Position numbers and translations under genes: made by a program
NCBI GenBank assembly: GCA_050084985.1
Contig: JBITNC010000001.1
Location: 62,248,001 to 62,312,000 of the forward strand
Source of the DNA: Nageia nagi
Lineage: Eukaryota > Pinophyta
Length of the DNA stretch: 64,000 nucleotides
Reading direction: 5' to 3'
Notes under the pieces: generated by a model
Databases searched by the model: none
Told to the model about the DNA's origin: nothing
Seen by the model: the letters and a program-made list of their open reading frames with translations, nothing else
In this document: piece after piece, positions 23,164-33,169 of the stretch
Position numbering within the stretch: the first letter of the stretch is position 1
Layout: each line of letters starts with the position of its first letter

Positions 23164-23290
23164 TATATATATATATATATATTATATATATATATTGTTT
23201 TTATATTTTTTTATTTTTTTTAGTTTTTTTAATCTTTTTATTTTTTTGATTTTTGTAATTTTTTTTAAATTTTTTAGACCTTTTATGTTT
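23164..23290. repeat. (TA)n microsatellite and T-rich tract
   Basis: About 35 bp of alternating TA, then over 80 bp that are mostly T with ATTTTT-like units. The same kind of tract sits at the equivalent boundary in the other PMD modules (47890-47951, 60180-60290). Confidence 0.8.
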
Positions 23291-23342
23291 TTTTATATAT
23301 TTATGGGTTTTGTAATCGAGAAATAGTCTACAACAATTCATC

Positions 23343-24600
23343 ATGGGTAAAAGGATGGAAATCATAGTGAGTGCAAATGGTATGATCAATGACCCATTAT
23401 GTGGGGTCATGAGTGATAGATATAGATAACATGAAATTCCAACACTAAAGGTTTATGGATAAGAGATGGGCTATGGTGACTTCATTAAAAAGATCTCATT
23501 TAAAGTGTAGAATAATTGGCCCATAAAATTTAACAAATCTAACTACCAATGGGGTAATAATAGAATCAATCATAATCCTCCATATGAAATTAGGTTTTAA
23601 CAACATGCAAATGAGATTTTGAAGGAACTCTTTGTTAGGTATATCATAGACTACACTAGCACCCCAATAAGGATGGTGATCAATAAAAATCTCTATCCAA
23701 TTTTCCCTATGACACTTGTTGGACAAGCAATAGATTGGTATAACAACTTAACAAAATATAGTATTCATTCATATGCACAATTGGAAAACTTATTTTTAGA
23801 ACATTTTAGGATAAATATCAAACATAAAACTTCCATCATCAATATTACAAGATTACAACAATTTCATGATGAATAAATTATTGATTTCATCTCCATATAA
23901 AGAGTAATTTTGACAAGCATGCCTTACACTTTACCTCAATAAGAATTAGTAAAAATTATTTATTCAAAGTTTTATAATGCCTATCACTAATACCTTGTTA
24001 ATCCAACAACATAAGACCTTTTAGTAAGCCATTTCTCAAGTGGTTATAATCAAAAAGGTAAAAATCCAAGATGGTGAAATAAAAGGTAGAAAAAAGAGCC
24101 TTATATTAAAAACAAAAATCAAATGGATCAGATAAATGAACCATTATTAGACAACAAAGTTTCTATAACTAAATAAGCATAACCAAATCCTCCATAAACT
24201 AAGGAAAAGGACTTTAAACTACTAAGAAAATTTACACCTTTGTTAGAATCTCTTTATGATATCCTAAAGAAACTTTATGATCATCAAATAATTACATTAC
24301 TAGAAATAAGACTTGAATGAATAGATGCCAAAAATAGTAGATGGTATAATGAGAATGAATATTGTCATTTTTATCATTAAAAGGGGCATGAAACAAATAA
24401 GTGTAGGACTTTACAGCATAAAAGCCAAAACTTAATTGATCAAGAAAAGTTGGAATTTGATAATCTCTTAGCTATTCCTAATCAAAACTTAGGAATTTCT
24501 CAAAATTTTCTCCCTCAACATCAAGCTAATAATGTGTCATTACATCCTCTTGGAAATTAGGTAATGCATAACTAGAGTTACAATAATTCCACCTTTGTAG
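23343..24600 (+). pseudogene. E2 gag
   Basis: From ATG 23343 (MGKRMEIIVSANGMINDP), through KELFVRYIIDYTST and FPMTLVGQAIDWYNNLTKYS to AQLENLFLEHFRINIKHKT, the core signature of gypsy gag. Near 24360, YCHFYH..KGHETNKCRTL is the Tat-type zinc-knuckle region with one stop at a probable Gln. Only 23619-23876 is open over any length. Its N-terminal ~130 codons are repeated in inverted form at 47440-47826. Confidence 0.75.
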
Positions 24601-24780
24601 GGATGGTAAACATTACTATAAGAGCTCAAGGGGTACAATAAAAATAAAATAATATTTTAGAAAATCAACTAGATGAGATTGTTATGCAAACTAATATACC
24701 TAGACCTCAACAACTTAAAGTTTCAATGAAAGAAGTCTTACATCAATAATTGAAGAATTCACAAGTAAAAATGTCCATAT

Positions 24781-25155
24781 TTGAATTACTACAACAACCT
24801 AAAAAATCATACAGATGTGATGAACCAACTATTACAAACCATTGAATTAGATATAAATGATCTTGAAAGCTTTTTACCTTTTATAGAAAACATTAAAACA
24901 AGTCAAAAACCTATTATTGTTTTCTATGATCATGAAGTCAAGCAATCAAATGAAACACATTGTCAAGATCCTCCCTTGCATATTATAGCTAAAGTGGATG
25001 GAAAGGATTTTAAAAGGATATTAATTGACGAAGGTTCAATAATAAACATTATCTCAACAATAACCTATAATAATTTGAATCTTTCATTCTCATACATTTA
25101 TGCACTAACCTTGCAATTAAAAGCCTTTAATGATGCCTTATGTTCAACAATGTGA
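24781..25155 (+). pseudogene. E2 aspartic protease
   Basis: Open for 124 codons. PLHIIAKVDGKDFKRILIDEG contains the active-site Asp in an Ile-Asp-Glu-Gly context where most have Asp-Gly/Ser-Gly. SIINIISTITYNNLNLS and the following LKAFNDALCST match Tat proteases. The C-terminal 'ILGRPWI'-type block is visible after a stop as ILLRIPWIRDM (about 25240). Confidence 0.7.
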
Positions 25156-26549
25156 TCTATTTAATTACCTATTACTGTAGGGTCTAAAATAGTGCAAATA
25201 GTATTGCAAGTAATTGAAGGAGACATAACCTAATATAATATTCTCTTAAGAATACCTTGGATTAGAGATATGTAATGTGTCCCATCAACTTATCATAACT
25301 TATTAAAGTACATTCATAAAGGTGAAGTGCATTGTGTACCTAGAGATCAAAATCCCTATTCACATTGTAATAGTTCACACCTATCAAAAGAAGTGGCTCT
25401 ACCACCCACTCATTACTTTATGACACCAATATTATTAGAAAAACACCCATTGTAGGTGTGGGTAAAGATAATTCCTCTTTAAACTCTTTGAATGAAGAAC
25501 CCATTATTAATCAAGTATTACCCAATACTCAAAATATTAGTAATAATTCATCATTAAAAATAGACCCAATGCCTCAAGAAAGACATACATGGGAAGAAAA
25601 AGCATGAAAATTTTATGAGCTAAGTAAAGTATCTTCATCTAAAATATCTCCCCCTATGGATACATAAACAAAAACTAAGGATTATCAAGAGAAGAATAAG
25701 TCATCAAATATTTATCCCATAAACATAAAACTAATAGATTATGGTATAGGAGAATTTGGAATCGATGATGTCATTTTCAATATTCCTTCTATCCAAGAAA
25801 TAGGAAGACAAAAAGAATCTCCTATTATAGTAGTAAAATTGGTGCCACTAGGGAAAATACCAAACCAAATATTATTTATTTATAAAGTTCTTATAGAACC
25901 ACCTATCCTTCCTTTACTACAACCTTATGAGGGTGTTTTTTGTAACTCATTAGAATATTTATCACCTTATGTAAAGTCATTTTTCTAAAAAATATTTTGA
26001 TAGATGTTAATGTAAAGGATAAGGTTTAGGAAGATATGAATAAGGACCTAGATATACAATTGATATTTATTACTAGCTACCTATTGATAAAATAGGATTA
26101 GGATACAAAAGTAGAAATCAAAAAGAATGTAGTTGCAAGATAATTGAATTAGAACCAGAAATATTAAAGTTTGAAAAGCCATATAAAAAAATCCCAAGAG
26201 GAAATAAGTAAAGATAATGTAGGATATGAAATAGTATCTTTAGAAAGATTATTTCTTGATGATACATTAAGTAATATCATTGACATCTTAGAATTATCTA
26301 ATGAAGTTTTAGAAAAATTATCTTTTGAATGGTTTAGGAGTGATGAGTTTAAATCATTAATCCCACCCACCCCAAATAGTTCTTCATTATATTTTTTAGT
26401 AGATGAAGATATTGTATACTTTACATTAATTTTTGAACAAGATATAATAAAAGATTTTAAAGATATAGATACCATATTACAAACATCATACTTCACTATA
26501 AACACCACTCTAGAAAATCAACATCTAGGTGAAGATGTAGAATATTTGT
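25156..26549 (+). pseudogene. E2 linker region replacing the RT fingers and palm
   Basis: Contains FGIDDVIFNIPSIQEIGRQK, LIDYGIG and IPRGNK-like text, then an open frame 26171-26563 rich in Asp/Glu/Ile/Leu (LERLFLDDTLSNIIDILELS) with no recognised domain. It runs directly into the RT YVDD region, so the catalytic fingers/palm seen in gypsy-1 (about 150 residues) are absent. The 26171 frame may be a normal Tat linker left next to a deletion. Confidence 0.5.
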
Positions 26550-27400
26550 GGAAGATTATGTAGACAATGTATTAGCTAAATCTAAAATTTGAGAAGACCA
26601 ACTGAAGGTACTTATTAAAATATTTGATAGGTTACTAGAGCATAGTATTTGATTAAATCCTAAAAAATATGTTTTTAGGGTAATTTCAAGAAAATTATTA
26701 GGATATTTCTAGGAGATGAATTGAAGTAGATCCAAATAAAATAAAATCAATAGTAAACATGCCACTCCCATCAAACATAAAATAATTGTAAATTTTATAG
26801 AGTAAACTACAAGCTATAATACATTTTATTTCTCAACTATTACATAAGTGTAAACTATTCAAAAAATTGTTAAAAAAAAAAGTAATTGCATTTCATTGGA
26901 GCAGTGAACAATGAGAAGCATTTGATGAGATAAAATGCTATCTTTTATCACCTCCAATGTTAGTTCCACCTAAAGAAGGGAGCCATTCTTATTATATACA
27001 TCCACTATGGAATCAACATTAGGAACTATGCTTGCTCAAAAGAATGAAAGTAATAAAGAATAAGCAATATATTACTTCAATTGAACCTTAGTTGGCTATG
27101 AAATCAAATATGTATATTTATAAAAATTATGTTTGGCTATGGTTTTTGCAACAAAATGATTGAGACATTATATGATGAAACAAACTACATATGTAATTGC
27201 TAAAGTAGATCCTTTGAAGTATATGATGAAAAAAACCTATCAAAATGCAAGAATATATAAATGGATCATGCATTTAATTAAATTTAACTTGCAATTTATA
27301 AGCCAAAAGTAAATTAAAGGTCAAGTTATGGCTAATTATCTTGCAAAAGCACCATTATTTGATGATAAGCTAGTCATCATTGAACTACCAGATGAACATA
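26550..27400 (+). pseudogene. E2 RT remnant and first RNase H
   Basis: Begins at the second RT active-site pair, here DYVDNVLAKSK (YVDD changed to YVDN). It continues with LNPKKYVFRV, the connection region, and SNKE*AIYYFN, LRHYMMKQTTYVIAKVDPLKYMMKK and KWIMHLIKFNL of the RNase H. Multiple stops; several are at Trp or Gln positions when compared with element C (62949-64000). Not functional. Confidence 0.75.
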
Positions 27401-27428
27401 TTTTTCAATTAGATGAGATGAAAACCCC

Positions 27429-27761
27429 ATGGATCTTGAAGAAGATTGGGATATGGTGATATATTTTGATGGATCAAGATGTGAAAAAAATGGAGCTGTA
27501 GGTGTTGTTTTTGTCGCACCTCAAGGATTTCCTATACCTTATTCTTTTAAAATTAATTTTTCATGTACAAATAATAATGTTGAGTATGAATACCTAACAC
27601 TAGCTATAAAGACAATTGCAATATTAAAACTAAAGAAAGTTAAATTTATTGGTGATTCACTACTAATTGTAAATCAAGTTAAAGGAATCTTTCATTATAG
27701 AGAACCTATATTACAAAGATACAAAAAATTGGTAGATAATTTATTGATATCATTTAAATAA
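27429..27761 (+). pseudogene. E2 second (archaeal-type) RNase H
   Basis: An open stretch of 110 codons reading YFDGSRCEKNGAVGVVFVAP (first Asp), NNNVEYEYLTLAIKT (Glu) and FIGDSLLIVNQVKGI (second Asp). It closely parallels element C residues at 62949-63400. The frame is broken at both ends. This domain defines the Tat lineage. Confidence 0.85.
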
Positions 27762-28079
27762 TATAGTTTAGAACCAATACCAAGGTCAACCAATAGATTC
27801 ATTGATTCTTGGATTCAATTGGATCCTTAATATCTAAAAACCCCAATCAATAAGCTATTCACATCAAGATCATTCAAATTACTCAATCTTCATTGGAAAT
27901 GGATGGAGTAGAGTATGTGGTTCTTAATATAACAATGGAAGATAAGAATTTATGGCATACCCAATCTTAAGAGATGGAATCCTACCTATGAATTTAACAA
28001 AGTTAGCTAAGAATGAATTTAAATTAAATTCTTCTCATTTTTGTATGCTAAGGTATGTACTACATCATCAAGGTTTTGA

Positions 28080-29073
28080 TGTGATATTGCTTAGATGTAT
28101 AGAATGGGTGGATTCATAAATAACAATCTCATGCACACATGATGGAATATGTGCAGGACATTTTAGTAGCCCCATCATAATGAAAATACTAATGCATATG
28201 GGGTATTATTTGCCCACTATGGAACATGAATTCATCAAATATGTTAAAAAATGTATTAAATTTCAACAACCTTCAAATTTATTTAATCAACCATCATAAG
28301 AATTAAAACCTATGTAATCATTGTGGCCATTTTTAAGATGGGTATTGGATTTAATAGGCCAAATATCCCCTATTTCTTTGAGAGGATATAAGTTTATAAT
28401 AATAGCCACATAATACTTCACAAAGTAGGTTGAAGCTATGCCTATGATTTTTAATGAAAGGACCAAAAATAATAGAATTCATATTTGTTATTTTGGGATT
28501 TAGATCCAAATTATCATTGATAATGAAAAGAATTTTAAAAATAAGGAAGTATTAGCCTTATATAAAGGATATCATATTTGAATTAGTTTTTAAATGCCAT
28601 ATTACCCTTAAGGAAATGGACAAGCTAAGGCTACAAATAAAGCCATTCATGGTATTCTACTTTAAATAGTTACAATTCTCATAGAGATTAACATGTTAGA
28701 ATTCCACATGCTTTGTGGGCTTATCACACTAGCATTCAAACACCTATTAGGGTAACTCCATTTTCCTTTATTTATGGAGCAAAAGAAATACTATCCCTAG
28801 ATATAGAAATCCCATTTCTATGAATCATGTTGCAAGACTATATCATTGATGAAGTAGCTCATAAAATAAGATTAGATCAATTATTACTTCTGAATGAAAA
28901 AAGAGTTAATGCATTGGAACATATGCATACCTACCAAATTTGCATTAAATGAGCTTTTTATAAAAAAGGTTAAAATTCATGAATTTAATATAGGATACTT
29001 AGTATTAAAAGAAAATCAACAAACTTCATGGATGGAAAGATAAATTCAACATAATTTTGCTTCTAATTGGTTG
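28080..29073 (+). pseudogene. E2 integrase, main part
   Basis: Zinc domain CTHDGICAGHF...YVKKCIKFQQ (last Cys replaced by Phe), then SLWPFLRWVLDLIGQISP (first Asp), IIIDNEKNFKNKE (second Asp; the usual Gly is Glu) and YYP*GNGQAKATNKAI (the catalytic Glu position reads Lys). The C-terminal domain reads up to NWLGP, where the insertion at 29079 interrupts it. Numerous stops. Confidence 0.8.
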
Positions 29074-29078
29074 GGACC
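29074..29078. repeat. Target-site duplication GGACC, left
   Basis: Five bases repeated exactly at 38262-38266, flanking the inserted element 29079-38261. Removing the element and one copy restores the integrase reading frame across NWLGP|YVV. Confidence 0.92.
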
Positions 29079-29728
29079 TGTTGATTGAGATTGTGTAATA
29101 TGTGCGCCTGGAACAATCTTAACCAAAGTAGTTCACGAACAGACTGTAGGACGCAGCCTGATCTCCGGAGAAGGCCGGTTCCTTATCCATTGGGTATAGA
29201 AAAAGTAACTGGAAAGAGATAAAAAGAACAGAGTGCGAGAGATTAAAGCAAAAGAGTAAGGGTAACAAGAGAGGAAATAAAAAGGACAGGGTGCGAGGAA
29301 TGTAAGCAAAAAGGATGAGAGTAACAGGAAAGGGATAAAAGGATAGAGTAACAGGAAAGGGATAAAAGGATAGGGTAACGAGAGAGAAAGCAAAGGGGTA
29401 GATCACTAGTTCAGCGCAGGCTTTCGCAGTATGCGAAACCTTGGCCTGAATCTAGTGTCGCAGCCACAGAACAAGTCCTCACTCTCTGAATAGCTCCCCA
29501 GCTTCTACTCTACCATGTAGCAGACACAGTTATACTAGCAACCCGCAACTATTACTCAGGAAACAAGCTAAGCTGCCACAATGTAACCAAATTAAGAATA
29601 ACAATTACGAGTGCTAGACAAGAAAGGTCAAGATGGTTTCATAGTACCGGACTGAAGCTACAGGTCTTCGAGAACAAATGAAAAGGGCAATACTAGGCTT
29701 CCGACCCTAGTTTCTCTTTATTTTCATA

Positions 29729-29736
29729 TATTTATA
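29729..29736 (-). promoter_or_regulatory. TATA box candidate in LTR (second copy at 37078-37085)
   Basis: TATAAATA on the minus strand, about 1,170 bp into each LTR and downstream of the TGACGTCA array, which suits a U3 promoter read toward the gag gene. The related solo LTR has TATAAGTATA at the same place (56061). Confidence 0.6.
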
Positions 29737-30029
29737 CTGTATTAACAACAGTTACAAGGTTACAGAACGGAAACGTTTACAAAAACGGCCGCAAGATTCC
29801 GGCCTTCTTGAACTGCTATCAACTACATATGACACTTGGCCGACTGTTACAAAATGGGGCAGATTGCTGATAATTCGATTCCCTGGATGATGGCGCTCTG
29901 GAATTTTGCAGACTTCTCTCTCTCTCTCCCGGGATGTTCAATTCTCCGACTCTGACTCTTTGATCTTTCGTTGCGGGCCTGTTTTCCTCTTGACGTGGTC
30001 TTAATTCCAAATGTTAATCTTTTCCCCTT

Positions 30030-30720
30030 CACCTGACGTCAGCTTCAAGTCTCCGGAATTCTTCATTCCATTGGCTCCGGACACTAAGTCACTCCTTGAT
30101 GATGTCATCCATTCCGGGCTCGGTTTGCTTTATGATTGTAAACTTTATATCTCCTTGTGACATCACCTTTGAATCTCCGGAATTTCTCGCTCGCTGGTTC
30201 CGGATACTAATCTTCTTTTTGCTGATGTCATCTGTTCCGGGCTCCGGTTTCCCTTCCGGATGTAGACTTTGCCTTTCCATGTGACGTCATTTCCGGACCT
30301 CCGGAACGCTTCGCCTTCCGGATAAGACGGTGTAGACTTCATTGCTTCCGGAGTCTGATTTCCTGCAAGATATGAACACTGTTCTACCTGTGACATCGCC
30401 TTCATATGTCCGGAATGCTCCATGCACAGATTCCGGGCCTTCTAGTTACCTTTGATGACTCGTCATCTCCGGACTCCGATTCCATCAAAATGCGAACGTC
30501 GTTTCACCTGTGACGTCATCTTTCTTTCCTCCGGAATGTTTTCCTTTATGGCTCCGGCTACTAAGTCACTACTTGCTGGCGTCATCTCCTCCGGACTCCG
30601 GAGTCCTTTGCAATTGTGAACCTCGTCCATCCTTGCTGATGTCACCTTCTTATTTTTCCGGAATGCTTTACCGAAGGCTCCGGATACGAAGTTACTCCTT
30701 GCAGACGTCATCTTGTTCCG
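30030..30720 (-). promoter_or_regulatory. U3 tandem array with TGACGTCA-like sites
   Basis: About eleven GACGTCA or one-off variants (GATGTCA, GACATCA) spaced 55-75 bp, alternating with CCGGA and 'GGCTCCGGATACTAAGTCACTCC'-like blocks. TGACGTCA is the palindromic bZIP/CRE-type site, and TGACG is the core bound by plant TGA factors. The same array is in the 5' LTR at about 37380-38070. An enhancer role is inference. Confidence 0.6.
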
Positions 30721-31003
30721 GAATTCGGTCTTCGCCAAAATATGACTATCTTTTCTCCGCGACCTCTTCTTTTCATTCCGGAGGGCTTTATTCACTGACT
30801 CCGGCTGTTTATTTATTCTGGAATGGGTCCGGGGACATTTAGGTGATCTTAGGATAATAATTAGAATACCCCGGACCCTATTTCAAGAATTTCAATGTAG
30901 GAATCTACATTGTGGCGACTTCTGAGGGAAAATTTCGCCTTTATGGAAGAGGAATTTAGAACCCATTCTGTTATTTACATGAATCAAAGAATTGTGCATT
31001 CCT

Positions 31004-33145
31004 TTAGCTCTGCAGATTCAGGATCTGCTGGACTTTATTCCAATTCACCGGGATCCCAGAAAAATCCTTCAGCCTTGCTTGCGCTAAGGCCGTATGATTC
31101 AGCACCTCATATGATCTATGGGCATGTCTTCTCAGCAATTGCTGTATGCACAAGCCGCCATTAACCAAAGAATCAAAGAATTTCACAAAATTTGTCTCAT
31201 CGAAGGACACCAGGAGTGTATCAACATCATCCGTATTCTGAATCTTATTCTGCAGACTACTCAAAAAATCAGCCTCTGTGACGAGTGTGCCGTCGCTTCT
31301 CCATAACTCTGGGATTCCAGACGCGTTCAACCCTTGAATTTCTGCTTTTAGGGTCTCCATCTCTTGCGTCCGGCGCAGGACATTATTCCGAACCTCCTGA
31401 CAAACCCATTTACCCCTCCCTGGGTAATCAATCGCCGACATAAGCTCCACTCGGTCACCAATGTTATAGGACTGCAATTCCTCATTTGAGAGGCTGTTTA
31501 GTTTTTTATTTGCCTGTTTAGCCTGTTCTGAGATGGGGTTTAGAATACTCTCGCATCTCATAACTTCGGCTTCGAGCCTTTTTAGCTCTGACAAGCATAG
31601 CTCCGCGTAATCTCTCAGATGGATCAAGTCCTTTATCTCCTGCTCCTTCAACTCCCAAAATTTTTCTTTGGTTCCCAACAGAAAAGATCTGTCGACCTTC
31701 TTGGCATCCAGCTTCGCTTGGAGCTCCGCCAGGTTGGCACTCAGGTTGCTGATTTCTGCTGCCTTGGCATTTATTTCCGCCTCCTTTTGCGCGATGATAG
31801 CCTCCTTTTGGATGAGCATATCCGCTGTAGGGGCCGCCACTAAACTCGTCTGCAAAATTGTTATGGTGTTTTCCGCCGCTTTCAGCTTTATTTTATTGTT
31901 TTCTAATTGCAGCTTCGTGGCCTCGTGGGCCTTTTGTAGCTTGTGGTACCTGACCTCTAATTTGGTGAGTTCAGTTATATTAAGGTCCACAGCTGTTTGC
32001 AGGAGCTCATTCTTGTCGCTCCGTGAGATGCTGCGGGTATCTATTTTGACCCGCGTATTCATCGATGACAGATCGCCCTGCCCCTCTTGTGGTTCTTGAG
32101 CGATGGCCATTTCTAGCACCTTACTCTTTGGGTCCATGGAGGTCCGGAACCTCACCGGGTTTTCCGGCATTGGGAGTTTTCCCATCTGCCTCTGCATCCA
32201 TGCATCTTGTCCTTGCTTCATTTGCTGATATTGTTGCATGATGCCCTCCACGGATACCTGCTGCCCGGAAATCATAATAAAGGGAGATTTTGAGCTCAAC
32301 TCCTGAGTTGTAGCAGCAACAATCTGTTGGGCCGGCGTGAAGGGACTAGCTTGGCTGGCCCCTGAAGTACTGATTCCGGGAGGATCCACCGCGGGAAGTG
32401 TTGAAATAGAGAAGGGAGCGGATGATGGAGGTGGAGAGGATGGGGGCGAGGAAGGTATTGTGATGATGCTTGTGAGGGGAGGAATTTGTAAAGTGGGAAG
32501 AATGGGGCTCTGCCGTTGGGTGGATGGTGATGAAATGAGAAATGGTGTGGGTACAGCTGGAATAGCTGCAGGAATTGGGGGAAGGGTGATGGAAATAGAA
32601 ATGGGAACTGTATGCGTCGGCAGAGTAGAAGAAAGAGAAAGAGGGGAAGAAGGAGTAGGAAGCGTACCTGAGGGCGTCGGGCTCCTCCTTCTCCTTTTAG
32701 GTGGTGGCGGTGGTGGTGCCTTCTCCATCTGCACTTTCCTTTTGGCCATGTAGACTCTTTCCGGCCTCTTAGTCACCTTCTCTGTAGAAATCTCCCTGAT
32801 TTCTTCTTCGTGTTGCTTTTCCCGGGCTGGTGCTTGAGACATAGCATGCCCCTGCTCTTCACTGTCATCAGAGTCTTCACCCGTAGGGACTTCTGTGGGG
32901 TGTTCCAATGCCCACATCTCCTCGAATTTGTCATCTAGATCAGTTTCAAGAGGAGCGTTCCTATTCCCAGACTCGATCCTGTACTGGGTGAAGGCGGCTA
33001 TCTTCTCCTCGCTCCATCTCTCATCCCTTAATGTTTTCAGGGCCTTTTTTGAGATGGAGTCGGTTCTTGGGTCAAAATTTGCCCTTTTGTTGTAGAAACT
33101 CAGCCACGGCGGTAAGAAATCCTGAGTTATTGCGGCGGTGGGCAT
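31004..33145 (-). CDS. Large Pro/Ser-rich and coiled-coil protein of unknown function
   Basis: 713 codons from ATG 33145 (MPTAAITQDFLPPWLSFYNK). N-terminal ~100 residues: compact, charged. Residues ~100-150: acidic, then basic (KRPERVYMAKRKVQ). Residues ~150-290: very rich in Pro, Ser and Thr. Residues ~370-620: heptad-like, Gln/Glu/Lys/Leu-rich (KLEVRYHKLQKAHEATKLQ, ISNLSANLAELQAKL), a probable coiled coil. The last ~100 residues are mixed (SFDETNFVKFFDSLVNGG). No enzyme motif. It lies in the same frame as the ORF ending at 33170, separated only by that stop and eight codons, so both may be parts of one protein. It may be a structural or RNA/DNA-binding accessory; unknown. Confidence 0.7.
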   Translation of the reverse strand: MPTAAITQDFLPPWLSFYNKRANFDPRTDSISKKALKTLRDERWSEEKIAAFTQYRIESGNRNAPLETDLDDKFEEMWALEHPTEVPTGEDSDDSEEQGHAMSQAPAREKQHEEEIREISTEKVTKRPERVYMAKRKVQMEKAPPPPPPKRRRRSPTPSGTLPTPSSPLSLSSTLPTHTVPISISITLPPIPAAIPAVPTPFLISSPSTQRQSPILPTLQIPPLTSIITIPSSPPSSPPPSSAPFSISTLPAVDPPGISTSGASQASPFTPAQQIVAATTQELSSKSPFIMISGQQVSVEGIMQQYQQMKQGQDAWMQRQMGKLPMPENPVRFRTSMDPKSKVLEMAIAQEPQEGQGDLSSMNTRVKIDTRSISRSDKNELLQTAVDLNITELTKLEVRYHKLQKAHEATKLQLENNKIKLKAAENTITILQTSLVAAPTADMLIQKEAIIAQKEAEINAKAAEISNLSANLAELQAKLDAKKVDRSFLLGTKEKFWELKEQEIKDLIHLRDYAELCLSELKRLEAEVMRCESILNPISEQAKQANKKLNSLSNEELQSYNIGDRVELMSAIDYPGRGKWVCQEVRNNVLRRTQEMETLKAEIQGLNASGIPELWRSDGTLVTEADFLSSLQNKIQNTDDVDTLLVSFDETNFVKFFDSLVNGGLCIQQLLRRHAHRSYEVLNHTALAQARLKDFSGIPVNWNKVQQILNLQS

Positions 33146-33169
33146 CACCTTATCCTCCTGTTCTGGATT

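Larger units (their letters stand above)
29079..30909 (-). repeat. TR-GAG-like element, 3' LTR
   Basis: 1,831 bp, TG...CA on both strands. Read on the minus strand, the first ~900 bp hold an array of ~60-bp units with CCGGA and TGACGTCA-like motifs, then a TATAAATA at 29729-29736, then a U5-like end with short duplications (two 27-bp copies at about 29331-29385). Long frames on either strand inside it are not genes. Confidence 0.93.

Noticed and set aside
23144-23410. Small Tyr/Ile/Phe and Lys/Asn-rich frames
   Set aside because: Low-complexity (TA)n and T-rich tract; no start context or homology.
29119-29406. Hydrophobic, Phe/Leu/Pro-rich frames on the minus strand in the LTR (also 36483-36755)
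   Set aside because: They are translations of the purine-rich U5 repeats (GGAAAGGGATAAAAGGATAG-like) and lie wholly inside LTRs. Two overlapping frames of equal length show it is composition, not coding.
30510-30842. 110-codon frames on both strands in the LTR array
   Set aside because: Tandem repeats with few stops by chance; they recur in both LTRs and encode only repeat words.
32337-32753. 138-codon Gly/Glu-rich frame on the + strand
   Set aside because: It is the complement of the Pro/Ser-rich part of the 713-codon protein on the minus strand.
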